Shown here in pieces: positions 1 to 8,981 of a stretch of 64,000 nt of DNA. Position 1 is the stretch's first letter, and every line of letters begins with the position of its first letter. A model generated the notes under the pieces. It did not search any database and was not told the DNA's origin. It saw only the letters and a list, made by a program, of their open reading frames with translations. This DNA comes from Streptomyces sp. MH60 (GTDB lineage Bacteria; Actinomycetota; Actinomycetes; Streptomycetales; Streptomycetaceae), in the NCBI RefSeq assembly GCF_002939385.1, contig NZ_MULI01000004.1:124001-188000 (forward strand), given 5' to 3'. The translations under genes and the position numbers were made by a program.

Positions 1-2
1 GC

Positions 3-158
3 GGCAACCGCCCCACGGTCGTCGCCGACGCCTGCGCCACCCGCGCGCTGCCGGTCGCGGACACCGAACTCGACGCCCACCAGGTGCACCACAGCGCCCT
101 CGCCACCGTCGCCGACATGTACGGCGTCGTCGTACCGTCGCAGGAGTCCCTCGGCTAG
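3..158 (+). CDS. Isochorismatase-family cysteine hydrolase, C-terminal fragment
   Basis: Only the last 51 codons are inside the window; the stop is TAG at 156-158. The reading frame gives a segment with VVADACATRALP followed by a VHHSALATVADMYGVVV-type helix. This resembles the C-terminal part of isochorismatase-like hydrolases, where a VVxDAxATR strand precedes the final helix. The catalytic Asp, Lys and Cys would lie upstream, outside the window, so activity and substrate (nicotinamide, isochorismate or other) cannot be judged. The 68 bp before the next gene show no clear terminator. Confidence 0.7.
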   Translation, partial: GNRPTVVADACATRALPVADTELDAHQVHHSALATVADMYGVVVPSQESLG

Positions 159-226
159 GAGCGCCGGGGCCCTCCTCGGCCCCGGTCCGGGCCAACTTTT
201 CTGTTCGATTTATCGTCTTCGCACGT

Positions 227-1930
227 GTGTCCATACCGGGCACCCCCGACGACGCCGAACGGAACCCCCCGACCGTGGCCCCTGCCGAACTCACCGTCCT
301 CCGGCCCGAACGGCGTCGGGACAGACGTCCGAGCGACGCCCTGCGCGACTTCGGACACCGGCATCGCGTGCCGCTGCTCGCCACGTTGCCCACCATCCCG
401 CTGTACGTGGTGTGGTGGGCGCTTCTCGCCACGGGCGGCGGTGACCTCGCCGCGCAGGAGGCGTGGGCGGACTTCGTCTCGCGGCACGGGGGTTCGGCGT
501 ACGGGCTGTTCTGGTACGGCGGGGCGCACACCGCCAACTACAGCGTCTTCTCACCGTACTTGATGGCACTGGTGGGCGTGCGCACGGTCACGGTCGTGTC
601 CGGTCTCGCCGCCTCCTGGCTGGCGGCCGTGCTGATGGCGCGGTGCGGGGTGCGACGGCCCGGGTGGCCCGCGCTGCTCGCCTCCCTCGCGCTGTGGTGC
701 GACGTCGCCTCGGGCCGGACCACCTTCGCGCTCGGCATCGCCCTCGCGCTGGCCGCCTGCGTGCCGCTGGTGCGGGAGCGGCGGCTGTGGCTCGCCGCCG
801 GGTACGCGGCGCTCGCCACGATGGCGTCACCGGTGGCCGGGCTGTTCCTGGCCGTCGTGGGGGCGGCCTTCCTGCTGGTACGGGACTGGCGGCGGGCCCT
901 CGTGCTGCTCATACCCCCGGCCGCCGTCGTCGGGGTGACCACGCTGTTCTTCCCCTTCACCGGGGAGCAGCCCATGCCGGCGGGCCGCATATGGCCGCCG
1001 GTCCTGCTCGGCCTCGCCGTCACCGTGCTGGCCCCGCGTACCTGGCGGGTCGCCCGGTGGAGCGGGGCCGTCTACGCGCTCGGGACCGTGCTGACGTATC
1101 TGATCGCCTCGCCGGTCGGCACCAACGTCGAGCGGTTCGCGGAGCTGTTCGCGCCCGCCGTGCTGCTGGCCGCGCTGCTCTCCGCTCCTCCCGCGCTCAC
1201 CGCGGCGCGGTCGCGGCGGCTGCTGTCGGGGCTGCTGGCCGGCGCGCTCGTCTACTCCGCCGGGTGGGTGGGCAAGAAGACCGTCGACGATCTGAAGGTG
1301 TCCACCGTCGTCCCGGCCTGGGCGGCGAACGCGGACGGTGTCGTGGGCGCCCTGAAGGGGCTCGGCGCCGACCGGACGCGGGTGGAGGTGGTGCCCGCCC
1401 GCAACCACCGCGAGGCCACCCTGCTCGCGCCGCACGTCAACCTGGCCCGCGGCTGGAACCGGCAGCTGGACGTGGAACGCGGGCGCCTCTTCTACGACGG
1501 CACCTTCTCCGCGGCCACCTACCGGGAGTGGCTGGACCGCTGGGCGGTGGGCTTCGTCGTCCTCCCGGCCGGCAAGCCGGACGGCCCCGCCGAGGCCGAG
1601 GCGGCGCTGGTGCGGGACCCGGAGCTGCGGCCCGAGTGGCTGGAGCCCGTCTGGCGGGACGCGCACTGGCAGGTCTACCGGGTGCGGGACGCCGTACCGC
1701 TCGCCTCCGCGCCCGGCACCGTCGTGACCACCTCCCCCGCCGACCTCGTCCTGCGGGTGGCGAGGCCCGGCGCGGTGACCGTGCGGGTCGCCTGGTCGCC
1801 GTGGCTGCGCAGCGACGGCGGGTGCCTCGCGCAGGAGGGCGAGTTCACCCGGCTGACCGTGGAGGCGCCGGGCGAGTACCGGATCAGCTCCCGGTACGGT
1901 CCTTCGCCGGGGCCGGGGGACCGCTGCTGA
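227..1930 (+). CDS. Polytopic integral membrane protein, function unknown
   Basis: A 567-aa protein starting at GTG 227 (another GTG at 225 is out of frame). The first ~45 residues are polar. Residues ~50-350 hold many hydrophobic segments, about ten predicted membrane helices, rich in Leu, Ala and Val. The last ~200 residues look soluble and contain a YDGTFSAATYREWLDRWAVGFVVLP stretch. The layout, a multi-helix core with a C-terminal extracytoplasmic domain, resembles GT-C-like or polymer-handling membrane proteins, but no catalytic motif is recognised. The 3' end overlaps the convergent GT87-PAP2 gene by 47 bp. Coding assignment is sure, function is not. Confidence 0.75.
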   Translation: MSIPGTPDDAERNPPTVAPAELTVLRPERRRDRRPSDALRDFGHRHRVPLLATLPTIPLYVVWWALLATGGGDLAAQEAWADFVSRHGGSAYGLFWYGGAHTANYSVFSPYLMALVGVRTVTVVSGLAASWLAAVLMARCGVRRPGWPALLASLALWCDVASGRTTFALGIALALAACVPLVRERRLWLAAGYAALATMASPVAGLFLAVVGAAFLLVRDWRRALVLLIPPAAVVGVTTLFFPFTGEQPMPAGRIWPPVLLGLAVTVLAPRTWRVARWSGAVYALGTVLTYLIASPVGTNVERFAELFAPAVLLAALLSAPPALTAARSRRLLSGLLAGALVYSAGWVGKKTVDDLKVSTVVPAWAANADGVVGALKGLGADRTRVEVVPARNHREATLLAPHVNLARGWNRQLDVERGRLFYDGTFSAATYREWLDRWAVGFVVLPAGKPDGPAEAEAALVRDPELRPEWLEPVWRDAHWQVYRVRDAVPLASAPGTVVTTSPADLVLRVARPGAVTVRVAWSPWLRSDGGCLAQEGEFTRLTVEAPGEYRISSRYGPSPGPGDRC

Positions 1931-3974
1931 CGTCCGCCGCCGGTTCCGCGGCCGTCCTGGCCGCCGCCACCGCCGTGACCGTCCTGGCCCGCGGGCCCTG
2001 GAACCAGTACGTCAGCCCGAAGCCCGCCGCGACCACCGCCGCGCCGCCCACCGCGTCCAGGACCCAGTGGTTGCCGGTCGCCACGATCGCCGAGACCGTG
2101 AAGAGCGGGTGGAGCAGGCCCAGGGCCTTCATCCACACCCTCGGCGCGATGATCGCGATCACCACCCCGCACCACAGCGACCAGCCGAAGTGCAGCGACG
2201 GCATCGCCGCGTACTGGTTGGTGAGGTGCGTCAGCGTGCCGTAGTCCGGCTTGGTGAAGTCCTGCACGCCGTGCACGGTGTCGATGATCCCGAGCCCCGG
2301 CATCAGCCGCGGCGGGGCGAGCGGGTAGAGCCAGAAGCCGACCAGGGCCAGCAGCGTGGCGAAGCCCAGGGAGGCGCGGGCCCAGCGGTAGTCGACCGGG
2401 CGGCGCCAGTACAGGACGCCGAGGACGGTCAGCGGGACGATGAAGTGGAACGACGTGTAGTAGAAGTCGAAGAAGTCCCGCAGCCAGCCGACCTCGACCA
2501 CCGCGTGGTTGATCGCGTGCTCGATGTCGATGTGCAGGAAGCGCTCGATGTCGAGGATCTGCGTCCCGTGCTCCTCGGCGCGCGCCCGGCCCGCCGAGTT
2601 GCTGCCGCCGGTCGCCGCGAGGCGGACCTGGGAGTAGGCGGCGTAGGTGACCCGGATGAGGAGCAGCTCCAGGAGGAGGTTGGGGCGGGTGAGGACCCGG
2701 CGCAGGAACGGCAGCAGCGGGACGTGCTTGAAGCGGGTCGGGACCGGCGGCGCGTAGGCCGTCGGGACCGGCATCCCGAAGTACGGCGACGTGCGCGGCA
2801 GGAAGGGCACGGCGACGGCGGCGGCCAGCGCGGCGAGCAGCACGACGTTGTCCCGCAGCGGGTACAGGGCGGCCATGTTCGGCAGCATCATCTTCGCGGG
2901 CAGCGTCATCACCAGGACGACGGCGACCGGCCACACCAGCCGGTCGGACGCCCGTTTGCCGACCCGGCCGACGACCGCGGGCAGCACCCACAGCAGCTGG
3001 TGCTGCCAGGTGGCCGGGGAAACGACGACGGCCGCGCAGCCGGTGACGGCGACCGCGAGCAGCAGCTGGCCGTCGCGGGCGTAGCGCACGGCGCGGCGCA
3101 GGGCGAGGACGGCGACGGCCGCGCCGAGCAGCAGGAAGAGGGCGATCTCCAGCGGGCCGTTGAGGCCGAGGCGGAGCAGGGCGCCGTGCAGCGACTGGTT
3201 GGCGAGGTCGTCGGCCTCGCCGCCCAGGCCGACGCCGGCCATGTGGTGCACCCAGTACGTGTAGGAATCGTGCGCCATGGCCGCCCAGGCGACGGCCGTG
3301 CAGGCGACGAACGTGATCCCGGTCGTCACGGCGGCGCGTCTGCGGTCGGTGAACCACAGCAGCGGGACGAAGAGGAGGACGGTCGGCTGGAAGGCGGCGG
3401 CGACACCGATCAGCACGCCGCCCACCCGGTCGCCCTGGGCCCCGCGCACGGCGAAGCAGCCGAGGAGGACGAGGAGGACCGGGATGATGCTGGTCTGGCC
3501 GAGCCAGAACGCGTTGCGCACCGGCAGCGACAGCATCAGCAGGCTGATGGCGACCGGCGCCGCCAGCAGCGCCGTACGGCGTCCGACCGGCCGGGGCAGG
3601 GCGCGGGCCGCGACCAGGCCGAGGGCGACGACCAGCAGCAGCGAGCCGAAGGTCCAGCCCCAGCCGAGGGCCTGCTCGGCGGCGCGGGTGAAGGGTTTGA
3701 GGACGAGGCCGACGAACGGGGTGCCGGTGAACTGCGTGGAGTCGTAGAGGGACCCCTCCACGTGCAGGACGCCGTGCTCGCCGACCCAGGTCTCCAGGTC
3801 CGTCAGCCGTTCCCCGCGCGGTGTGCCGAGGACCGCGGCCACCTGTCGTACGGCCAGGACGGCGGCGATCAGCCACAGGCCGAGGCGTGCGACGCGCAGT
3901 CGTGCTCTGGTCGCGTCGGCGGCCGAGGCTCCGAAGGACTCCGCCGGTCGCCCACTGTGCTCCGCATTCGCCAC
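1884..3974 (-). CDS. Bifunctional GT87-type mannosyltransferase / PAP2 phosphatase membrane protein
   Basis: A 696-aa protein. Start GTG 3974 is chosen because GGAGG lies ~10 nt upstream and the protein then runs directly into a membrane helix; the open frame extends further 5' with non-protein-like sequence. The N-terminal ~400 residues form a multi-helix GT87/DUF2029 region, a family that includes polyprenol-phosphate-mannose-dependent mannosyltransferases. The C-terminal ~250 residues form a PAP2_3 (Aur1/inositolphosphotransferase-like) domain with LAPPRLMP, PSLHFGWS and TGNHWVLDAVGG, whose His and Asp match PAP2 motifs. The fusion suggests coupled use of lipid-linked sugars and phosphate release at the membrane. 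The substrate is unknown. Confidence 0.82.
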   Translation of the reverse strand: MANAEHSGRPAESFGASAADATRARLRVARLGLWLIAAVLAVRQVAAVLGTPRGERLTDLETWVGEHGVLHVEGSLYDSTQFTGTPFVGLVLKPFTRAAEQALGWGWTFGSLLLVVALGLVAARALPRPVGRRTALLAAPVAISLLMLSLPVRNAFWLGQTSIIPVLLVLLGCFAVRGAQGDRVGGVLIGVAAAFQPTVLLFVPLLWFTDRRRAAVTTGITFVACTAVAWAAMAHDSYTYWVHHMAGVGLGGEADDLANQSLHGALLRLGLNGPLEIALFLLLGAAVAVLALRRAVRYARDGQLLLAVAVTGCAAVVVSPATWQHQLLWVLPAVVGRVGKRASDRLVWPVAVVLVMTLPAKMMLPNMAALYPLRDNVVLLAALAAAVAVPFLPRTSPYFGMPVPTAYAPPVPTRFKHVPLLPFLRRVLTRPNLLLELLLIRVTYAAYSQVRLAATGGSNSAGRARAEEHGTQILDIERFLHIDIEHAINHAVVEVGWLRDFFDFYYTSFHFIVPLTVLGVLYWRRPVDYRWARASLGFATLLALVGFWLYPLAPPRLMPGLGIIDTVHGVQDFTKPDYGTLTHLTNQYAAMPSLHFGWSLWCGVVIAIIAPRVWMKALGLLHPLFTVSAIVATGNHWVLDAVGGAAVVAAGFGLTYWFQGPRARTVTAVAAARTAAEPAADVSSGPPAPAKDRTGS

Positions 3975-4393
3975 GCCTCGTCGGCCTCCGCCCCGTTCGT
4001 CACGTCCGTACGTACCGTACGTACCGCGTTCGTGTACGCGGTGTGTCGTCCCTGCGAACCCTATGAGGCTCGCACCACCCCCGGAGGGAGACGCGAGCAC
4101 CCCCCTCTCAACCTGACAGCCGCCCGCTTTTTGCTCCGGGGAGCGAGAAGGATCACAGCTCGCGGAGGGACGGACGGCGCGCGGCACGCGCATGTGCCCT
4201 GCGTGGACGCCTTTTTGGTGCACTGTGCAACGAAAAGCATACCGGGCGTAAGCGGCGCATCAGCGCCTATGGTCGCTTTTCCGCCCGTGGCCGAGAGCCG
4301 CGGGTTCTTTCCGGCCCGGCGACAGCGCCGCCGTGCGGGTCGTGGCGTTCCCGCCTCCGTCCCTGTCCCCGTCGAAAGTAGGCGAGCGTAGTT
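3975..4393. other. 419-bp divergent intergenic region
   Basis: This gap separates the GT87-PAP2 gene (minus) from the MFS gene (plus). It should carry both promoters, but I cannot assign -10/-35 boxes with confidence. The notable feature is a 9-bp tandem repeat, CCGTACGTA, at 4006-4014 and 4015-4023 followed by a partial third copy. Open frames crossing the region have out-of-frame composition and are treated as shadows. Confidence 0.5.
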
Positions 4394-5782
4394 TTGTCGG
4401 CCGCCCCCGTCGCCGCTGCTCCTCCGTCCCGTACGGCCCCCGCCCCCGTCCCGCGTGCCGCCGGCGCGCCCACCGCCACCGATCCCGCGCTCGTCCGGCG
4501 CGCCGTCAAGGCGGCGGCGCTGGGCAACGCGATGGAGTGGTTCGACTTCGGCGTCTACAGCTACATCGCCGTGACGCTGGGCAAGGTCTTCTTCCCGTCG
4601 GGCAACCCGACCGCGCAGCTGCTCTCCACGTTCGGCGCCTTCGCGGCGGCGTTCCTGGTCCGGCCGCTGGGCGGCATGGTCTTCGGTCCGCTCGGGGACC
4701 GGGTCGGGCGGCAGAAGGTGCTCGCCGTGACGATGATCATGATGGCGGCGGGCACGTTCGCCATCGGCCTGATCCCGTCGTACGCCACGATCGGCGTCTG
4801 GGCGCCGGTGCTGCTGCTGGCCGCGCGGCTGGTGCAGGGCTTCTCCACCGGCGGTGAGTACGCGGGCGCGTCCACGTTCATCGCCGAGTACGCGCCGGAC
4901 CGGCGGCGCGGGTTCCTGGGGAGCTGGCTGGAGTTCGGCACGCTCGCCGGGTACATCGGCGGCGCCGGTCTGGTGACGCTGATGACGGCGCTGCTGTCGG
5001 ACGGCGACCTGATGTCCTGGGGCTGGCGGATCCCGTTCCTGATCGCCGGGCCGATGGGCATCGTCGGGCTGTACCTGCGGATGCGCCTCGAGGAGACGCC
5101 GGCGTTCGCGGCCGAGGTGGAGAAGGCGGAGACGACGCGGCGCAAGGTGCCGCTGCGGGAGATGGTCACCGGTCAGTGGCGGGCGCTGCTGCTCTGCGTC
5201 GGCCTGGTGCTGGTCTTCAACGTCACCGACTACATGCTGCTGTCGTACATGCCGAGCTACCTGACCAGCGAGCTGAAGTACGACGAGACGCACGGGCTGC
5301 TGGTGGTGCTGGCCGTGATGGCGCTGATGATGGTCGTCCAGCCGTTCGCGGGCGCGCTCACCGACCGGGTCGGGCGGCGGCCGGTGATCGCCGCGGGCTG
5401 CGCGGGCTTCCTGCTGCTGTCCGTCCCCGCGCTGCTGTTGATCCGCCAGGGCAGCCTGCTCGCGGTGGCGCTGGGCATGGCCGCGCTGGGCCTGCTGCTG
5501 GTGTGTTTCACGGCCTCGATGCCGTCGGCGCTGCCGGCGCTGTTCCCGACGCGGGTGCGGTACGGCTCGCTGTCGATCGGCTTCAACGTCTCGGTGTCCC
5601 TGTTCGGCGGGACGACGCCGCTGGTGGTGACGGCGCTGATCGGGGCGACGGGCAACATGATGATGCCCGCGTACTACATGATGGCCGCGGCCGTGGTCGG
5701 CGGCGTGGCGGTGTGGTTCATGACGGAGTCGGCGGGACGCCCGCTGCCGGGCTCGGCACCGGCGGTCGAGGAACGTAAGTAG
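4394..5782 (+). CDS. MFS transporter of the metabolite:H+ symporter (ProP/KgtP-like) type
   Basis: A 462-aa protein from TTG 4394; the Shine-Dalgarno is weak (AGGCGAGCG), so the start is moderately sure. After an Ala/Pro-rich 30-residue leader come EWFDFGVY at ~48-55 and the MFS loop 2-3 signature GPLGDRVGRQK at ~98-108. A second copy, TDRVGRRP, occurs in the second half. The EWFDFG motif is typical of the ProP/KgtP/ShiA group, proton symporters for betaine, proline, citrate, 2-oxoglutarate or shikimate. Twelve membrane helices are expected. The substrate cannot be read from sequence. Confidence 0.85.
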   Translation: MSAAPVAAAPPSRTAPAPVPRAAGAPTATDPALVRRAVKAAALGNAMEWFDFGVYSYIAVTLGKVFFPSGNPTAQLLSTFGAFAAAFLVRPLGGMVFGPLGDRVGRQKVLAVTMIMMAAGTFAIGLIPSYATIGVWAPVLLLAARLVQGFSTGGEYAGASTFIAEYAPDRRRGFLGSWLEFGTLAGYIGGAGLVTLMTALLSDGDLMSWGWRIPFLIAGPMGIVGLYLRMRLEETPAFAAEVEKAETTRRKVPLREMVTGQWRALLLCVGLVLVFNVTDYMLLSYMPSYLTSELKYDETHGLLVVLAVMALMMVVQPFAGALTDRVGRRPVIAAGCAGFLLLSVPALLLIRQGSLLAVALGMAALGLLLVCFTASMPSALPALFPTRVRYGSLSIGFNVSVSLFGGTTPLVVTALIGATGNMMMPAYYMMAAAVVGGVAVWFMTESAGRPLPGSAPAVEERK

Positions 5783-5915
5783 CCCGGAGCGGCCGGAACC
5801 GTCGCGCTTCGCCTGCGACCCCCGGGCCGCTCTGCCAGACTGCCGGGGTGATGGGTCAGACTCGCGGAAGAGCGGGACTTCTCTTCCGCCGCACCGTTGC
5901 CGCAGGAGGCCCCGC

Positions 5916-6587
5916 ATGAGCGAGTCGCAGCTCTGGGACGACGTCGACACCTACTTCATCAGCCACCTCGCACCCGACGACGAGGCCCTGGCGGCCGCCC
6001 GCAGGGAGAGTGACGCCGCCGGGCTGCCGCCGGTGAACGTCACCGCCAACCAGGGCAAGCTCCTCCAGCTCCTCGCTCAGCTCCAGGGCGCCCGCACCGT
6101 CCTGGAGATCGGCACCCTCGGCGGCTACAGCACCATCTGGCTGGGCCGCGCCCTGCCCGCCGACGGCCGGCTGGTCACGCTGGAGTACAACGCCCGGCAC
6201 GCGGAGGTCGCCGTCCGCAACATCGCCCGGGCCGGCCTCGACGCCCTCGTCGACGTACGCGTGGGCCCGGCCCTGGAGTCCCTGCCGAAGCTCGCCGACG
6301 AGAACCCGCCGCCCTTCGACCTGGTCTTCATCGACGCCGACAAGGGCAACAACCCGCACTACCTCGAGTGGGCCCTGAGACTCACCAGCGCCGGCAGCCT
6401 GATCGTCCTCGACAACGTGGTCCGCGGCGGCCGGGTGGCCGACGCCGGCGACAGTGCCGGCGACGTGCGCGGCACCCGCGCCGCCATCGAGCTGATCGGC
6501 AGCCATCCCCGGCTCAGCGGCACCGCGCTCCAGACGGTCGGCGGCAAGGGGTACGACGGGTTCGCGCTGGCGCGCGTGCTGCCCTGA
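5916..6587 (+). CDS. Class I SAM-dependent O-methyltransferase (catechol/caffeoyl-CoA OMT type)
   Basis: A 223-aa protein with AGGAGG before ATG 5916. SAM-binding motif I is EIGTLGGYST (64-73). The divalent-metal site typical of the Methyltransf_3 family is visible as FIDADK (D140, D142) and LDNVVRGG (D166, N167). Length fits small bacterial OMTs that methylate catechol-like hydroxyls. It follows the MFS gene by 133 bp, with a possible hairpin pairing AGCGGCC near 5790 with GGCCGCT near 5826, so it is probably a separate transcript. The acceptor is unknown. Confidence 0.9.
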   Translation: MSESQLWDDVDTYFISHLAPDDEALAAARRESDAAGLPPVNVTANQGKLLQLLAQLQGARTVLEIGTLGGYSTIWLGRALPADGRLVTLEYNARHAEVAVRNIARAGLDALVDVRVGPALESLPKLADENPPPFDLVFIDADKGNNPHYLEWALRLTSAGSLIVLDNVVRGGRVADAGDSAGDVRGTRAAIELIGSHPRLSGTALQTVGGKGYDGFALARVLP

Positions 6588-6600
6588 ACGCGGGCGGGGC

Positions 6601-6999
6601 CTACACCTCGTGGTAGAAGCCGACGTTGACGCTGCGCGGCTCCGCGCGGTCCTGGACCACCACCTCGCCGCTGCCGCCCCTGGGCAGCGGCACGGTGCCG
6701 CCGTACGGCATGGGCTGCGCCTGCGCGTGTCCGGCGACGGTCAGCCGGACCTCGCAGGAGGGGTCGGGCTGGGAGCCGCGGAGCCAGGTCAGCCGCCAGG
6801 TGCCGTCCTGGCCGCACCGGAACTCCAGGTGGACCCGGGAGACGAACAGCCAGTCGTCCGGCGTCGACAGCCGGCACACGGACCTGTCCCTGCCCACCCG
6901 CAGCACCGCGTCCGGCTCGCTGGGCGCGTCGGCCATCTGCATGCCGGCCGTGGCGCCCGCGTCCGCCGCGGTGACGGCGGCCATGGTGAGTTCGAGCAC
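6601..6999 (-). CDS. Small stand-alone FHA-domain protein
   Basis: A 132-aa protein. Start GTG 6999 is preferred over upstream GTG 7071 because AAGGAG lies 6 nt upstream. Residues ~32-125 look like a forkhead-associated phosphothreonine-binding domain: VGRDR (35-39) matches the GR loop and SRVH (54-57) matches the SxxH signature. No kinase or other domain is present, so it may be a phosphopeptide adaptor for a Ser/Thr kinase encoded elsewhere. It converges on the O-methyltransferase gene (13-bp gap). Confidence 0.7.
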   Translation of the reverse strand: MLELTMAAVTAADAGATAGMQMADAPSEPDAVLRVGRDRSVCRLSTPDDWLFVSRVHLEFRCGQDGTWRLTWLRGSQPDPSCEVRLTVAGHAQAQPMPYGGTVPLPRGGSGEVVVQDRAEPRSVNVGFYHEV

Positions 7000-7080
7000 G
7001 GTGCGCTCCTTCGGGTCCGTTGGCTTGTCGCCGCCGCATGATAGATCGACCGGTGGAGTGGTGTCCGGCACAATGGGGTC

Positions 7081-7488
7081 ATGACCGAGCGAAAGCCACC
7101 CGGCGTCGACTTCGAGTCCTGGGTCGACAAACAGATTCGAGACGCCGACGCCCGCGGCGAGTTCGCCGACCTGCCCGGCGTGGGCAAGCCCCTGCCCAGC
7201 GAGATGGACAGCACCTACGACGAACTGTGGTGGGTCAAGCGGAAGATGGCCCGCGAAGGCTTCTCCGTGCTGCCGCCCACGCTGGCCCTGCGCAAGGAGG
7301 CGGAGGACGCCCTGGAGGCGGCGGCGAAGGCGCCGTCGGAGCGGGTGGTCCGCCGCATCGTCGAGGAGATCAACGTCAAGATCCGCGACGTCATGTTCAA
7401 GCCGCCGCCCGGCCCTCCGCTGGGTCTGAAGCCCTACGACGTCGAAGAGGTCGTACGGCGGTGGCGGGAGGGCCGGGCGGCGGGGTGA
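7081..7488 (+). CDS. DUF1992 (DnaJ-homologue subfamily C member 28-like) protein
   Basis: A 135-aa protein beginning MTERKPPGVDFESWVDKQI, with the DARGEFADLPGVGKPLP segment that marks DUF1992. The family is a single conserved alpha-helical domain, also found in metazoan DNAJC28; its bacterial function is not established. The start ATG 7081 has no Shine-Dalgarno but sits 6 nt after CACAAT, compatible with a leaderless transcript. It is convergent with the next minus-strand gene (10-bp gap). Confidence 0.85.
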   Translation: MTERKPPGVDFESWVDKQIRDADARGEFADLPGVGKPLPSEMDSTYDELWWVKRKMAREGFSVLPPTLALRKEAEDALEAAAKAPSERVVRRIVEEINVKIRDVMFKPPPGPPLGLKPYDVEEVVRRWREGRAAG

Positions 7489-7498
7489 CGCCCGTGGT

Positions 7499-8143
7499 TC
7501 ACACGCGCATCAGGCGGTCCGCCAGCTCGCGGTAGTCCCGCAGGGCCAGGCGGAGCTGCTCGGTGTCCGTACTCGGCGCGCCGCTGTCCGGTCCGGCCTC
7601 CTGCCAGGCGGTGCGCAGGGTGCGGCGGTGGTGGGTCACGGCGTCCGTGAAGCGGGCGGCGACCTCCTCCAGGACGCGGTCGGCCTCCTCGACGGAAGCG
7701 CGTGGCGCGTCGACGAACCCGGCCACCGCGCGGTGCAGCCGCTGACCGAGCCGGTCCAGCTCATCGGCCGGCAGGAGCGGCCCGACGGCCGACGCGGGGG
7801 CGGAGGCTGAGGTGGAGGCGGGGGCGGAGGCGTCCGCCGGGGTGGCCGCCGGAGGCACTGCGGCGGTGCTCCCGGTCTCGGACCGGGCGGTAGTCCCGGC
7901 GTCGGACCGGGCGGGGGTGCCGCGTCGAGCGGTGGTGCCGGGCTGGTGCTCGGCGGGGGTGCCGGCCTCGGACTCGGCGGTGATCCCGGGCTCCGAGCGG
8001 GCGGTAGTCCCGGCGTCGGACCGGGCGGGGGTGTCGCGCCGAGCGGTCGTGCCGGGTTCGGCGGTGGTGCCGGGCTGGGGCTCGGCGGGGGTGCCGGGCT
8101 CGACCGCGGTGTCGCGGCCGGGTTCGCCTGCCATGTCGGGCAT
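7499..8143 (-). CDS. Repeat-containing hypothetical protein, paralogous C-terminal domain to its neighbour
   Basis: A 214-aa protein; start ATG 8143 is supported by AAGGAGAG upstream. Residues ~1-115 are low-complexity and built from degenerate Thr/Ala/Arg/Pro repeats: the block GTTARR-x-TPARSDAGTTARSE occurs twice. The C-terminal ~95 residues form a helical region with FVDAPRASVEEADRVLEEV, clearly like FVDSPREAVGEADRLLAEL in the upstream gene's product. The upstream gene ends 4 bp before this start, so the two are one operon. No signal peptide or known domain is seen. The function is unknown. Confidence 0.75.
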   Translation of the reverse strand: MPDMAGEPGRDTAVEPGTPAEPQPGTTAEPGTTARRDTPARSDAGTTARSEPGITAESEAGTPAEHQPGTTARRGTPARSDAGTTARSETGSTAAVPPAATPADASAPASTSASAPASAVGPLLPADELDRLGQRLHRAVAGFVDAPRASVEEADRVLEEVAARFTDAVTHHRRTLRTAWQEAGPDSGAPSTDTEQLRLALRDYRELADRLMRV

Positions 8144-8147
8144 CGTT

Positions 8148-8825
8148 TCAGCTCTCCTTCGGTCGGCGCTTGCCGAGCGACCACGCGTGGGGCTCGTGGG
8201 GTGCGGGGGCGGCGGGAGCCGGTTCGCCGGCTTCCGTACCGGCCCGCTGCCGCCCGGCGTCGTGGCGGCCCGGGCGTACCAGGGCCTCGAACAGCGCGCG
8301 GGCCTCGACCATGGACGCGCGCATCTCCTCCGTGCCCGCACCGCCGCCCTCCGCCTCGTCCACGCGCGCGTGCGTCACGCGGTGCACGCGGCGGTAGCCC
8401 TCGACATGGTGGGCGTGGTGCACGGACAGCGCCGTGAGCTGCTCCTCGTACTGTCCGCCGTCCGGGAAGCCCCGCGCGGCGGCCAGTTCCGCGAGCAGCC
8501 GGTCCGCCTCGCCGACCGCCTCGCGCGGGGAGTCGACGAAGCGCTCCTGGGCCGCGGCCCAGCGCGCCTCGAAGCGCTCGCGCTCGGCGGGCTCCAGGGG
8601 CCGGGTGCGCAGCGACCCGTGTCGCCGCACCCGTTCGGCCAGTTCCCGCTCCGCGGCCTTGGTGTCGCCGTCGTGCCGGGCCACGGCCAGGTCGTACTCG
8701 GGCCCGAAGCGCCGCTTCAGGCTTCCGCCGTGCTGGGGGCCCCGTGCGCGCAGGGCAAGGACGGCCGCGACGACGAGCACGGCCGCCACGACCACGATCA
8801 AAGCGATGATCACGCCTGTGGACAT
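8148..8825 (-). CDS. Membrane-anchored hypothetical protein (N-terminal TM helix)
   Basis: A 225-aa protein starting ATG 8825 with GGAAGG upstream. Residues 4-26 form one membrane helix followed by a basic stretch. The rest is soluble and helical, with the FVDSPREAVGEADRLLAEL motif shared with the downstream paralogue and a Pro/Ala-rich tail. First gene of a two-gene minus-strand operon. The pair may have arisen by domain duplication, with this copy membrane-tethered and the other carrying a repeat-rich N-terminus. No enzymatic motif is recognised. Confidence 0.78.
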   Translation of the reverse strand: MSTGVIIALIVVVAAVLVVAAVLALRARGPQHGGSLKRRFGPEYDLAVARHDGDTKAAERELAERVRRHGSLRTRPLEPAERERFEARWAAAQERFVDSPREAVGEADRLLAELAAARGFPDGGQYEEQLTALSVHHAHHVEGYRRVHRVTHARVDEAEGGGAGTEEMRASMVEARALFEALVRPGRHDAGRQRAGTEAGEPAPAAPAPHEPHAWSLGKRRPKES

Positions 8826-8981
8826 GAGTGCCTTCCGGGTTCTTCGGCCTGCCGGCTCTCCGAGCGGGCCGGTTCGCCGTTCGTGTTGCCCCGCAGTCCG
8901 CGCTCAAACGGCGCACCGCGTGCGCCGACGGCACACCGGTGGGAAAATACGCTTGCCCACCGCACCGGTCCCCCGCCGACA

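Noticed and set aside
2067..4391. 774-codon plus-strand open frame
   Set aside because: It is antisense to the GT87-PAP2 gene; its product is a Gln/Asp/Arg-rich low-complexity string typical of shadow frames in high-GC DNA.
7850..8110. CRISPR-like array
   Set aside because: The repeats are degenerate, in frame and codon-phased within the gene at 7499-8143; no unique spacers and no cas genes.
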